DNA of 64,000 bases from Anaerobacillus sp. CMMVII (GTDB lineage: Bacteria; Bacillota; Bacilli; Bacillales; Anaerobacillaceae). Under the pieces are notes generated by a model. That model was given only the letters and a program-made list of their open reading frames with translations, was not told the origin of the DNA and made no database searches. The DNA is taken from NCBI RefSeq assembly GCF_025377685.1, contig NZ_JACEHK010000002.1, positions 496,001 to 560,000 of the forward strand. Reading direction: 5' to 3'. Shown here piece by piece: positions 8,852 to 18,980 of the stretch (positions within the stretch are counted from its first letter, which is position 1; every line of letters starts with the position of its first letter). A program made the position numbers and the translations under genes.

Positions 8852-9006
8852 AAATTAGAATGATGAAAGCATTGCATCGCAGTTACTGCTACTAATTCTA
8901 TATTATACATTTTACTTTAAAATGTGTTACGATAGATTAGACTTGTTTAAAAAAGATGTAACTAGATTTATAAATCTTATCTACTAATAGAGATGGGGGT
9001 TTTTAC

Positions 9007-10114
9007 ATGACAATTGATCATATTCTTGAGCGTGCTGTTAAAGGTGAGCGTCTGACAATTGAAGATGCTATTAATTTATATGAAAGTAATGAGGTAGAGA
9101 AAATTGGTGCTGCTGCAAACGAGGTTATGAAAAGTGGCATCCTGAGCCTATTACTACATTTGTAATTGGACGAAATATTAACTACACAAATTTTTGTGAT
9201 ACGTATTGTCGTTTTTGTGCCTTTTATCGACCACCTGGTCATGAAGAGGGTTATGTGTTAGAAGATGATCTTATTTTAGATAAAATCCAAGAAACAGTAG
9301 ATGTAAATGGAACGGAAATTTTAATGCAAGGTGGAACACATCCAGATCTTCCACTAAGCTATTATACAAACCTTTTAAGAAAAATTAAGGAACGTTTTCC
9401 TAACATCACAATGCATTCATTTTCTCCGGCTGAAGTTTGGAAAATGGTTGAAGTTTCAGGACTAAACTTAAAAGAGGTACTGTTACAGCTTAAAGAAGCA
9501 GGGCTTGATTCAATTCCAGGTGGTGGTGCGGAGATCTTAGATGACCGTACAAGACAAAAAATTAGTAAGAAAAAAGGTTCATGGGAAAAATGGATTGAGT
9601 GTATGAAGATGGTTAAAACTGTTGGAATGCATGGTACAGCAACAATGGTTATCGGTTTTGGTGAATCAATTCAGGAACGAGCTTTACATCTTCAGCGGAT
9701 CCGTGATGCTCAAGACGAATCAAACTGCTTCTTAGCGTTATTCCTTGGACATTCCAACCAGACAATACAAATCTTAAAGCCGAAAAAGTGACTCCTGATG
9801 AGTATTTGAAGAATTTGGCTATCTCAAGACTATTCTTAGACAATATCCAAAATTTCCAATCATCATGGGTAACCATGGGACCTGAAATCGGGAAGAAATC
9901 TCTTTCTTATGGTTGTAATGATTTTGGTAGTACGATGATGGAAGAAAACGTAGTATCTGCTGCAGGTGCTACTCATAAAGTTAATTCTAATTTAATTTTA
10001 AGACTTATTCGTGAAGCGGGTAAAATTCCAGCACAGCGTGATACAAAGTATAATACCCTTCATGTATTTAAAGAAGAGGAAACAACTGATAAAGATTTCG
10101 TTATGCAAAACTAA
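9007..10114 (+). CDS. mqnC: Cyclic dehypoxanthinyl futalosine synthase MqnC (two frameshifts here)
   Basis: A radical SAM enzyme of the futalosine route to menaquinone, cyclising dehypoxanthine futalosine. The CDTYCRFC motif supplies the CX3CX2C cluster ligands, followed by FYRPPGH, ILMQGGTHPDL and SIPGGGAEIL. Start ATG 9007 lies after GATGGGGG. Two single-base losses break it: in the AAAA run at 9130-9133 (restoring MKKWHPEPITTF) and near 9748 in TTATTCCTTGG (restoring LALFPWTFQPDN). Everything else is conserved to the stop at 10112-10114, so errors are likelier than decay. It stands between dnaI and ytxC, which are neighbours of thrS in B. subtilis, a species that uses the men pathway. Confidence 0.9.
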
Positions 10115-10120
10115 ATGTGA

Positions 10121-10147
10121 AAGCCGATAAGTAACTTATCGGCTTTT
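10121..10147 (+). terminator. Terminator after mqnC
   Basis: AAGCCGATAAG pairs with CTTATCGGCTT across a TAA loop and is followed by T-residues. Confidence 0.88.
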
Positions 10148-10346
10148 TGTATGTTTTTTGAGCTATGAAAAAGTACTTATCAGCACTTTTAGAATGCTCT
10201 TCGATCCTTTATTATCTGTTGACAACATTAACTTTAGTAATAAATTTGTTCTAATAAGCATTTTTTAGGATAAGCCCCCATATACATGTAAAGAAAAAAT
10301 GGACACTAGGTGTAGTTGCGTCTAATTGTTGTGGGAGGGGCTTTCA

Positions 10347-11206
10347 TTGATAGAGATTTATTTACAGAATAAGCTCGATCGGTATTATTTGTTCAAAAAT
10401 TTTAAAGCTGGGCTTTATACTTTTATAAAAAATGGAGTAGTAGAACTTTCGTTAGCTAGTGACAGATTAATTATAAAAGTGGACAATACATTTGATTTTG
10501 AAGAGACTATAAAGCCGGTGTTGACGGAAATCTTAAAAAAGCATGTAATTGAAACAAAAGAAGATATTTGGTTGTTAGATGTTATCCAAAATATATTCTA
10601 CTATGATGTACCAGAGGAACAATCACAAATTCTTGCAATGGCAAAATCAATCTTAGCTGGGGAACGCTTAGAACTTCCGAATGTAAAAAAAATGTTTTTT
10701 ACAGAAAAAATGATTCATGACGCTTTTACCAACTTCCTAACGAGAGACATTAATTTTTGCTATGAATCTTTCTTAACTTTCCGTTTAAGAGGTTACTTAG
10801 ATAAGCTAATCGATTGTGTTGAGATGGCAATTGATGAATTTCAACTAGAACAAGAATATCAAAATTTAGTAGAGAATTTCCGTTTTTACTTAAAAAAGCG
10901 AACGCCAAAATTAACATGCGTTCATCTCGTTATTGATGGAAGTTTTACTTTTTATGATGAGTATTTTCACCAACTTTCTTACGAGAAAATTGAGCATTAT
11001 CTAGATAGAGAAATCATTTTGAAAAGGGAATTCCCATTCAAGAAATGGTAATCAGCCCGCTTGTTAGCATTGCACCATTGGAGGTTCACTTGTACAGTGA
11101 TGATGTAGATAATAGTGTCATTCAATCTATCCAAAATATTTTCCAGGAACGGGTTAAACTAAATAGAAAAGATCATTTTAAAAAAAATAATTATAAAATC
11201 ACCTAA
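10347..11206 (+). CDS. ytxC: YtxC family sporulation-associated protein (frameshifted here)
   Basis: About 286 residues when repaired; the YtxC family sits upstream of thrS in many Bacillaceae and is called a putative sporulation protein, with no known biochemical role. It is recognised by IEIYLQNKLDRYY at the start, FLTFRLRGYL in the middle and VISPLVSIAPLEVHLY near the end. Start TTG 10347 follows GGAGGGG. The frame breaks at about 11041-11046 (AAGAAATGG): one missing base separates FPFK from MVISPLVSIAP, after which the reading frame is open to TAA 11204-11206. Confidence 0.82.
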
Positions 11207-11339
11207 TATTGGAAGATGATGGCTTCGATGATAGAGAACTATAAATCATATCGAAGTCATTACTATGAATAGAAACAGAAAATAAACTTGCTTTTCTAAT
11301 TATAAATCCATATAATAACCTACATAAGCTAAATACATC

Positions 11340-11585
11340 AAAAAAGTCTTGATGAGGACATGGGTTTTATTTTACGGTTTTAAGAGAGGGAAGTGCTGCT
11401 GGGAGCTTCCTAACACGGAAATAATACTTACCACCTCTGAACTTCAGTAGGGAAATTTAAAGTATCTACTGACGGCTACAAACCGTTATTTTCTCATAAG
11501 TCACATTTACCTATTCGTAAATGTGAGAATGAGGGTGGAACCACGAGCATAACACTCGTCCCTTTTTAGGGATGAGTGTTTTTTA
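11340..11585 (+). promoter_or_regulatory. T-box riboswitch of thrS
   Basis: A tRNA-sensing leader. The T-box core GAGGGTGGAACCACGA begins at 11531. It is followed by the terminator AACACTCGTCCCT / AGGGATGAGTGTT with T-run (11551-11585). Stem I occupies roughly 11345-11460, with candidate Thr specifier ACC codons at 11430-11435. Uncharged tRNA-Thr would pair with the TGG of the T-box and prevent termination. Confidence 0.92.
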
Positions 11586-11626
11586 TGTTATTACCATTTT
11601 TTAGAATGAAAAAGGAGTGTTTAGAA

Positions 11627-13548
11627 ATGAACCAAGTAAAGGTTACATTCCCAGATGGAGCAGTACGGGAATATGCTAATGGAGTAACGACAGAGGATAT
11701 TGCAGCCTCTATTAGTCCAGGCTTAAAGAAAAAAGCTGTTGCTGGTAAACTAAATGGCAAAGTGGTTGATCTATTATTGCCTATCACAGAAGATTCAGCA
11801 GTAGAAATCGTAACACTTGAATCGAAAGAAGGCCTAGAAGTTTACCGTCATAGTACGGCTCATCTAATGGCTCAAGCGTTAAAGCGCCTTATCCAGAGAT
11901 CAAGCTAGGTATTGGTCCGGTGATTGAAAATGGGTTCTATTACGATGTTGATTTGGAAAATCCATTGAAGCCAGAAGATCTTCCAGCAATTGAAAAAGAA
12001 ATGAAAAAGATTATTAATGAAAATATTAAAATTGAACGTAAAGTTGTGACTCGTGAAGAGGCGTTACGTATTTATGAAGAAATTGGAGACCATTTAAAGC
12101 TTGAGTTAATTCGTGAGCTTCCTGAAGGTGAAGAAATTTCGATCTATGAGCAAGGTGAATTCTTTGACTTATGCCGTGGGCCACATCTTCCATCTACTGG
12201 AAAGATCAAGGCGTTAAAATTAATGAGCATTGCAGGAGCATACTGGCGTGGAAATAGTGACAACCAAATGTTACAGCGTATTTATGGTACTGCCTTTCCT
12301 AAGCAAAGTGATCTTGATGAGTATTTACATTTTATTGAAGAAGCACAAAAACGTGACCACCGTAAATTGGGTAAAGAACTTCAATTATTCATGTTCTCTG
12401 AGGAATCACCTGGTATGCCTTTCTATTTACCAAAGGGGCAAGTTGTTCGTACAGAACTTGAAAACTTTTCAAGAGAATTACAACGTGGGGCAGGATATGA
12501 CGAGGTTCGTACACCATTCATGATGAATCAACGTTTGTGGGAGCAATCTGGTCATTGGGAACACTACCATGAAAACATGTATTTCTCAGAAGTTGATAAT
12601 ACAAAATTTGCAATGAAACCAATGAATTGCCCAGGCCATATGTTAATCTTTAAAAATGAACTTCATTCATACCGTGATCTTCCAATTCGTATGGCTGAGT
12701 TTGGCCAAGTTCATCGCCATGAATTAAGTGGTGCGTTAAATGGTATGATCCGTGTTCGTACATTTTGCCAAGATGATGCTCACATTTTCGTAACACCAAA
12801 ACAAATTGAATCAGAAATAAAAGAAGTGTTTAAATTAGTTGATCAAATCTATAAGACATTTGGTTTTGAATACTCGGTGGAACTATCCACTCGCCCAGAA
12901 AATTCAATGGGCGATGATAAATTATGGGAGCAAGCTGAAGATGCGCTTCGCAATGTATTAGAAGATCTACAATTACCTTATCAATTAAATGAAGGTGATG
13001 GCGCATTCTACGGTCCAAAGATTGACTTCCACATTAAAGATGCTCTTAAACGTAGTCATCAATGTGCGACAATACAGGGTTGATTTCCAAATGCCTGAGA
13101 AGTTTGATTTAACGTATGTGGATGAAAACAACAACAAAGTTCACCCAGTTGTCATTCACAGAGCAATTTACGGTTCGATTGACCGTTTCTTTGGTATTTA
13201 GTTGAGCATTTTGCTGGTGCATTCCCTACATGGTTAGCCCCAGTACAAGTAGAGGTAATCCCAGTTAATGAAGTTCATGTTGATTATGCAGAACAAGTAA
13301 AGGCAAAGCTATTAGAAGCTGGCGTACGAGTTCATATCGATAATCGTAACGAAAAACTTGGTTATAAGATCCGCGAAGCTCAAATGCAAAAAACACCTTA
13401 TATTCTAGTGTTAGGTGACAAAGAGATTGAAGAAAGTGCTGTAAACGTACGTAAATATGGTGAGCAAAACTCAGAAGCAGTTGGCCTTGAAACGTTTATC
13501 TTTAACATTAAAGAGGAAATTGCTACAAGAAAAAATAATTTAGTATAG
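11627..13548 (+). CDS. thrS: Threonyl-tRNA synthetase (three frameshifts here)
   Basis: A class II synthetase. The domains in order are TGS ([16 protein letters not shown]), the editing domain with HSTAHL, the catalytic core ([37 protein letters not shown]) and the anticodon-binding domain ([19 protein letters not shown]). Start ATG 11627 follows AAGGAG. Three single-base indels interrupt it: a lost T near 11894 (KRLYPEIKLG), an extra G near 13078 (TIQVDFQM) and a lost T near 13197 ([12 protein letters not shown]). The family expectation is one continuous ~640-residue, essential protein, so these are probably sequence errors. Confidence 0.93.
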
Positions 13549-13555
13549 ATATGGT

Positions 13556-13589
13556 TAAAAAGCTGTGATTAACGTCATGGCTTTTTTTA
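13556..13589 (+). terminator. Terminator after thrS
   Basis: AAAAAGCTGTGA pairs with TCATGGCTTTTT around TTAACG, with a T-run. Confidence 0.8.
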
Positions 13590-13710
13590 TTCATAAAACT
13601 GTTGTATTCTTTACCTCCTATGCACCGTTTTAAAATATACTTAAAATAGATTATTGTTTTAATTAAATGGTCAAAGAGCAATTGCGTCGAGATGGAAAGA
13701 GGGGATAAAC

Positions 13711-14643
13711 ATGCAATATATAAAATTAATTTTTATTATTGTAATTTTTGGTTTTCTTATAAGCATTTCAATAGCATGCTCAGTTAAAGCCCCAGAAACA
13801 GTTATTGCGTTAACAGAAGCCAGTTTAGTAGATTCTGAAGATGAATCACTAAATCATGATGAAGAAACTCTAAAGTTTGCGATTGTCTCAATTTTATCGA
13901 TTCGTGAAACCCACCGTACATTTCATAAATTTGCCCAATATTTAGAGGAAGAATTAGGACGACCGGTCGAAATAATCCAGAAACAAACGTATACGGAAGT
14001 AAAGGAACTTTTTGAACGTGATGAAATTGATGCTGGAATAGTATGTGCCTACCTTTCAGTAGTAGGAAGGCGAGAAGGCATTATTAAAAAGATCGCGATG
14101 CCGGTTATAGATGGGGAAAAACAGTTTACATCTTATATTATTACTAAAAATAATAGCAGTATTAATTCAATGGAGGATCTTTACGGAAAGAACTTTGCAT
14201 ATTCGGATTCTTTATCATACTCAGGTTATTTAGTTGCAAAATATAATATCGTTCAAGGAGGATTTGACTTTAATAGTTACTTCTCAAATGCTTATTACAC
14301 ATATAGTCACGATAATACAATTTTAGCTGTAGCAAATGGATTAGTAGATGCAGGTGCAACCCATAGTGTAGTGTTTGATAAATTAAAAAAAGAAAACAAT
14401 CCTATTATTGCAGAAATAAAAATCATTGCAGAAGGAGAATTAGTTGGACATTCTCCAGTTGTGATTAATCCAAATATAGACCCAGATCTTGAAATTAAGC
14501 TACGGGAAGTTATTTTATCGATGCATAAAGATGAGAAAGGGAGAAAAGCCCTTGAAAAGTTAGGTTATGATTATTTTGATGTACCAGATAAAGATCTATT
14601 TAAACCGATTATTAAAATGTTAAAAGACTTAGGAGATCTGTAG
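13711..14643 (+). CDS. PhnD-like periplasmic-type substrate-binding lipoprotein
   Basis: A 310-residue solute-binding protein of the PhnD/AioX-like class. It has an N-terminal hydrophobic segment ending SIAC (Cys23), a probable though imperfect lipobox, so it is likely tethered outside the membrane. The fold marker is FAIVSILSIRETHRTFHKFAQYLEEELGRPV, which parallels the P-x-x-V/Y-x-P-L-A-x-Y-L-E start of PhnD binding proteins (first 20 residues given elsewhere as 56-75). EDLYGKNFAYSDSLSYSGY and a DAGATHSVVFD segment follow. There is no ABC permease nearby; a kinase starts two bases after the stop, so a sensory role is inferred. The ligand is unknown. Confidence 0.82.
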   Translation: MQYIKLIFIIVIFGFLISISIACSVKAPETVIALTEASLVDSEDESLNHDEETLKFAIVSILSIRETHRTFHKFAQYLEEELGRPVEIIQKQTYTEVKELFERDEIDAGIVCAYLSVVGRREGIIKKIAMPVIDGEKQFTSYIITKNNSSINSMEDLYGKNFAYSDSLSYSGYLVAKYNIVQGGFDFNSYFSNAYYTYSHDNTILAVANGLVDAGATHSVVFDKLKKENNPIIAEIKIIAEGELVGHSPVVINPNIDPDLEIKLREVILSMHKDEKGRKALEKLGYDYFDVPDKDLFKPIIKMLKDLGDL

Positions 14644-14644
14644 G

Positions 14645-16552
14645 ATGAAACGGCTCTATCTTTTATTTATTTCTGTATTGAGTAATAGTAGCGTGAAAAC
14701 GAAGGTTCTAGGAATGACAATCGGGTTAGTTATACTAATGGCCATAACGAGTACCATTATCCTCAGGGAAATTCTAGTCGTAAAACTTAGTGAAGATTTA
14801 GATCGTCGAGCTGTTTCAATCGCTAGTGATTTAAGTTCTCGTAGTATTGATTATACAATACTAAAAGATATTTATAGTCTGCATAATTTACTACAAGACA
14901 CAACTCAACACAACCCTGATATTGAATATATTTTTATTACTGACCAAGACTTAAACGTTTTGATTCATACCTTTGGACCAGATTTTAAGATATCGGAGGA
15001 TCTCTTAAATATAAATTTGCTTGAAGTAGGTAGTCATTTTGAAACTAAGCAGTTAGTGACTTTCTCTTCAGAAAATGGGGTTATTCATGATGTCATAGCT
15101 CCTATATTTTCTGGAGAGGCCGGATTTGTTAGAGTTGGTTTAAATGAGGAACAAATCTATAAAACAATCGATGCTATTACCTTTATATTAATTTTATCGA
15201 CGATTTTTGTTGGGGCTATTGGTTTTGTGATTGCGTTCTTTCTAACGAAATTTATGTATCGTGATTTAATGCATTTAATGGAGAAAAGTAAACAAGTTGC
15301 TGCAGGAGATTTAGACTGTAATGTTGATATTAATTCAAATGACGAGATTGGTAAGTTAGGAAAAGAATTTAATAGGATGATAAAGAAGTTAAAACAAAAA
15401 GAGCAAGAAAAAAATCAATATTTAAATGTACTACAGATGAGGAATAGTGAGCTCTCTTTGTTGCATCAATTAGCGGTTAGTTCAGTTGATATCAATAATT
15501 TTAATAAGCATTTAAAAAATGCTGCCGTCCTACTTATAAATGATTTGAATTTAAATAGCTGTTTTATTGAGTTAGACCTTGCTGGCGAAAAAATTGCTAC
15601 GTTTCAGGGGAAAAATAGTTGTCAAAAAGGAAAAGACAAAGCTTGTGAAAATTGTGAACTCCATAAAGATGATCAAGTTCTGCATGAATCACAATTTTAT
15701 CTTCCGATAGGGACATCCATGAAAATTGGTCAAATTAACGTTTGCTTTATCAATAAACCAGATGAAACAACGAAAAAATTCCTCTACTCTTTTGCTAGTC
15801 AACTATCTGTTGTAGCTGAAAATGCAAGGTTATGGAAAGAAATAAAATATAAAGAAGAGTTAAGGTTGAAGCTTCTTGAACGGGTGATAACAGTACAAGA
15901 AGAAGAAAGAAAAAGGATTTCAAGAGAACTTCACGATGAAACAAGCCAATCGATAACCTCCATCATCGTTGGCCTGACCTTACTTGAGGAACATTCAATT
16001 TCGGATGCGATGAAACAAAAGATTCAAGATTTAAAAGTAGTATCGCAAAAAACATTGGAGGAGATTCATTATATATCTTGGTCACTTAGGCCAAGTGTAT
16101 TAGATGATCTTGGCTTATTACCAGCAATTAAAAAGTATGTCATTGAGTATATGAATAAATTTAATCTAGACGTTGATATTCAAGTGATTGGGTTTAATCA
16201 ACTCCGCGTTTCTTCGATTATTGAGGTGACGATATATCGTGTTATACAAGAAGCTTTAACAAATGCAGCTAGGCATGCCGAAGCTGAAAATATAAGTATC
16301 ATTCTAAAACATTCCAATGGTATTGTTTCGGTTATTATTGAAGATGATGGTAAAGGATTTGATGCTAATCAAATGTTAAATGCAAATCTTGTAAAGGATC
16401 ATTTAGGTTTAAAAGGAATGCAGGAACGAATTGAATCTTTAGGTGGGAAACTATTGATTGAATCCAACGTAGGTATTGGAACGACTGTTTATGTGAAAGA
16501 CATTTTGATTGGAGATGAACCTTGTGACAAAACCGAAAATTATGCTAGCTGA
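14645..16552 (+). CDS. Sensor histidine kinase, NarX/DesK (HisKA_3) type
   Basis: A 635-residue membrane kinase. Transmembrane helices lie at about 21-41 and 177-201, flanking an ~135-residue extracytoplasmic sensor domain; then HAMP (about 203-256), a GAF-like domain (about 265-400), a HisKA_3 dimerisation domain with phosphorylatable His430 in ISRELHDE, and a HATPase domain (VIQEALTNAARHAEAE, DDGKGFD, GLKGMQERIESLGG). The GAF-like part has Cys326, Cys334 and Cys337 (C-x7-C-x2-C) plus Cys306, a possible metal or redox site (inference). Start ATG 14645 abuts the binding-protein gene, and the 3' end overlaps the regulator. The binding protein probably presents its ligand to the extracytoplasmic domain. 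Confidence 0.92.
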   Translation: MKRLYLLFISVLSNSSVKTKVLGMTIGLVILMAITSTIILREILVVKLSEDLDRRAVSIASDLSSRSIDYTILKDIYSLHNLLQDTTQHNPDIEYIFITDQDLNVLIHTFGPDFKISEDLLNINLLEVGSHFETKQLVTFSSENGVIHDVIAPIFSGEAGFVRVGLNEEQIYKTIDAITFILILSTIFVGAIGFVIAFFLTKFMYRDLMHLMEKSKQVAAGDLDCNVDINSNDEIGKLGKEFNRMIKKLKQKEQEKNQYLNVLQMRNSELSLLHQLAVSSVDINNFNKHLKNAAVLLINDLNLNSCFIELDLAGEKIATFQGKNSCQKGKDKACENCELHKDDQVLHESQFYLPIGTSMKIGQINVCFINKPDETTKKFLYSFASQLSVVAENARLWKEIKYKEELRLKLLERVITVQEEERKRISRELHDETSQSITSIIVGLTLLEEHSISDAMKQKIQDLKVVSQKTLEEIHYISWSLRPSVLDDLGLLPAIKKYVIEYMNKFNLDVDIQVIGFNQLRVSSIIEVTIYRVIQEALTNAARHAEAENISIILKHSNGIVSVIIEDDGKGFDANQMLNANLVKDHLGLKGMQERIESLGGKLLIESNVGIGTTVYVKDILIGDEPCDKTENYAS

Positions 16553-17177
16553 TGATCACGGAGTGTTATTGTCCGGGATTCAACTATTATTATCAAAAGT
16601 AGATGAGTGGGAAATTATAGGAACAGTCTCACGGGGGGAAGAAGCCGTTGAGAAGGCCGCTATATGGAAACCCGACTTAATATTAATGGATATATCTATG
16701 CCTGGTATTGGTGGGATTGAAGCGACCAAGCAAATTAAAGAGATATTTCCACAAATGAAAATCTTAATGTTAACGATGTTTTCTGAGGAAGACTATCTAA
16801 AAAAGGCGTTAATGGCTGGTGCTTCTGGTTACGTTTTAAAGAAGGCTGTAGATACAGAGCTTATTTCAGCGGTCAATACTGTCCTTCAAGGTGAAACATA
16901 TATCTATCCAACATTATCAAGCTTTCTTTTACGTGGTTTTGTTGAAGAACCAAAGGCTAGTCAACAAAAGGTGTGTCCATTAAGTGTAAGGGAAAAAGAA
17001 GTGCTTAAATACGTTGCTTTAGGCTTTACGTATCAAGAAATTGCGGAACAATTATTTGTAAGTGTAAAAACCGTCGAAACACATAAAGCGAGAATTTCTG
17101 AAAAATTAGGCATGAAGAAGAGATCCGAGTTAGTACGCTATGCAGTTGCTCAAGGACTAATATCAATTAGTGATTAA
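16524..17177 (+). CDS. Response regulator, NarL/LuxR family
   Basis: 217 residues. The receiver domain has acidic pair Asp10-Asp11 and phospho-acceptor Asp56 in LILMDISMPG; a LuxR-type helix-turn-helix lies near 150-210 (LSVREKEVLKYVALGFTYQEIA, VKTVETHKARI). Start GTG 16524 is chosen because GGAG lies nine bases before it and the protein then begins MTKPKIMLADDH; it overlaps the kinase gene by 29 bases, indicating translational coupling. The likely targets are the downstream cytochrome genes or its own operon. Confidence 0.94.
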   Translation: MTKPKIMLADDHGVLLSGIQLLLSKVDEWEIIGTVSRGEEAVEKAAIWKPDLILMDISMPGIGGIEATKQIKEIFPQMKILMLTMFSEEDYLKKALMAGASGYVLKKAVDTELISAVNTVLQGETYIYPTLSSFLLRGFVEEPKASQQKVCPLSVREKEVLKYVALGFTYQEIAEQLFVSVKTVETHKARISEKLGMKKRSELVRYAVAQGLISISD

Positions 17178-17211
17178 AGCTAGGGAGATTTTATTTCCCT
17201 AGCTTTTTTTC
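17175..17211 (+). terminator. Terminator after the two-component genes
   Basis: AAAGCTAGGGA pairs with TTCCCTAGCTTT and runs into TTTTT. It separates the sensory operon from the cytochrome genes, so the latter must have their own promoter in 17212-17503. Confidence 0.9.
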
Positions 17212-17503
17212 TAATCTTTTAGGTTATTAGATTTGGATCTAAGGAAGTTAGCGATATGTGCCAATAAATATCATTTCATTGTTTTACATATTATTTAAAC
17301 TCGTTTGTCAGGGTTTTCCCGGATAGATTAGGGGGAATACGCAATTTTAATTACCTGAAAATAAGGGTTTTTACAGAAGATAACCATGAATTTAACTGAT
17401 AAAAAATATGTGATTTTGTGTGAAAATGTAGTTAAGCAAGAAATGCTCATTAAACATTAAAGGTATTTCAAGTTTACTCAAAAATAAAAAAGGAGGAAAA
17501 GAA
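17212..17503 (+). promoter_or_regulatory. Upstream region of the hexaheme cytochrome gene
   Basis: A 292-base non-coding stretch. A dyad TTCCC...GGGAA lies at about 17313-17337 (TTCCCGG, then AGGGGGAA), the only clear symmetric element seen. No unambiguous -35/-10 pair or FNR site could be picked; the region is where binding by the adjacent NarL-type regulator would be expected (inference). Confidence 0.35.
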
Positions 17504-18978
17504 ATGAAAAAAGTCGATTGCTAATCTTAGCAATCCTCATAGTTGCTATTGCGACAGTTGTTTCAGGATGTACCACTAAAAAAACAACAACAACACCTAT
17601 AGCTGTAGCAGCCGAGGAATTATCCTATTATGACAAATTTGTTGGACCGGAAAAATGTGCAGACTGTCATGACGACCATATGGAAAATTGGGAAACATCA
17701 TGGCATACCAAAAAAACTATTGAAGGACCCGCACTTGGGGGAGGCGATCTCATCTGGGATTGGGTTCCTGCTAAATGGGATCAACTAGATTCTTATTTGA
17801 TTTTGGATCAAAAAGATAAAGACACTCTTTATGTATCTACTAAAAAGTATGCTTTAGATGAAGTGGCTTTCTCAGTAGGAAGCGTCCGGAAGCAACGCTA
17901 CTTGGTTTACTATGATGGGTCACCAATGGAAGCATACTTGGCGTACACTGAAAATGGTGGTATTAGTTTCGAGGTAGATAAATCTCAAACTGTTCAATTT
18001 GAAGGTAACAAAGAGCGTGCAGGTTATAACTTTTTATTTTTAGAATTACACAATGAGGATGACATTAGAGGTTACGGTGAGTTTCGTTCATGGCAAGAAC
18101 GTTGTATTGGTTGTCATACAACTGGATTTAACCCAGAGGCATGGAACGAAGCCAAAGAAGAATTTATTAACGGCGAACGTGAACATTTAAGAGATACTTT
18201 TGTCACGACTGTATCAATTAGCTGTGAATCATGTCATGGTCCAGGTAAAGACCATGCAGACTTCCCATTACGAAAAGGGAATATCATTAATCCAGCAAAA
18301 CTGGCTATGGATGATCCGACACGTAAAATGGTTTGTGAGCAATGTCATACTCGAACACAAACAAACATTCTTTACGGGAATGGCGCAAATGACAACCGTG
18401 GCTTTAAGCTAGGTGAACATGTATATACTGAAATTATGCAATACACTCGTCCTGCTTGGGGCACAGGAAACCGACAAGTTTCCATTGATGGGAAAGGACG
18501 TCGTGATCACCAGCAAGACATGGATATCCGATTACAGGATCATATTAAAGGCGGATCTACTATTCACGGACAAATGGCTTGTTTTGACTGTCATGACTCT
18601 CATAGCGTAGGAAATAATCCTGATAATCCACGCACATATGGTGAAACTCCAGTATCTAACTGTGTTACATGTCATGGACTTGATGCAGAAGAAAACTTGA
18701 AGGTTTTAAATGGAACTCTAGGTTGGGAGAAATTTGGTTTTGGAAATTGGGGTAACGAAGGTGGACGTAGTGGGAATAAACAGCATATTTTCAATTTTGA
18801 CGATGAAGGGAGAACTTTCGGACTTACTGCAGATCAATATGTTTGGGCTCTGCTGAAAGATGGAAACCCTGCAGAACAAGAAGGTTGGGAATCAATTTGG
18901 CCGTGGGAAATTGAACTTTATGAAGCACAAGGACAAAAAATCTATATTGGCGAGAAGCCTTGGGAAGAGGGTGAATAG
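17504..18978 (+). CDS. Hexaheme c-type cytochrome lipoprotein (frameshifted at codon 3-4 here)
   Basis: About 491 residues when repaired. Six CXXCH haem sites are seen: CADCH (from base 17656), CIGCH, CESCH, CEQCH, CFDCH, CVTCH. The signal sequence ends VVSGC (Cys23), a good lipobox. SD AAAGGAGG precedes ATG 17504, but ATGAAAAAAGTCG then needs one more A to give MKKSRLLILAIL; otherwise translation would have to begin at TTG 17518 with a truncated signal. The early motif CADCH...NWETSWHTK resembles the cytochrome c554 group of multihaem reductases. No CXXCK catalytic haem, so it is not NrfA. Substrate unknown. The tetrahaem protein starts three bases on. Confidence 0.88.
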
Positions 18979-18980
18979 AT

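Noticed and set aside
11627-13548. Programmed frameshifting in thrS
   Set aside because: Three sites with no shared slippery sequence or pseudoknot, of both signs; sequence error is simpler.
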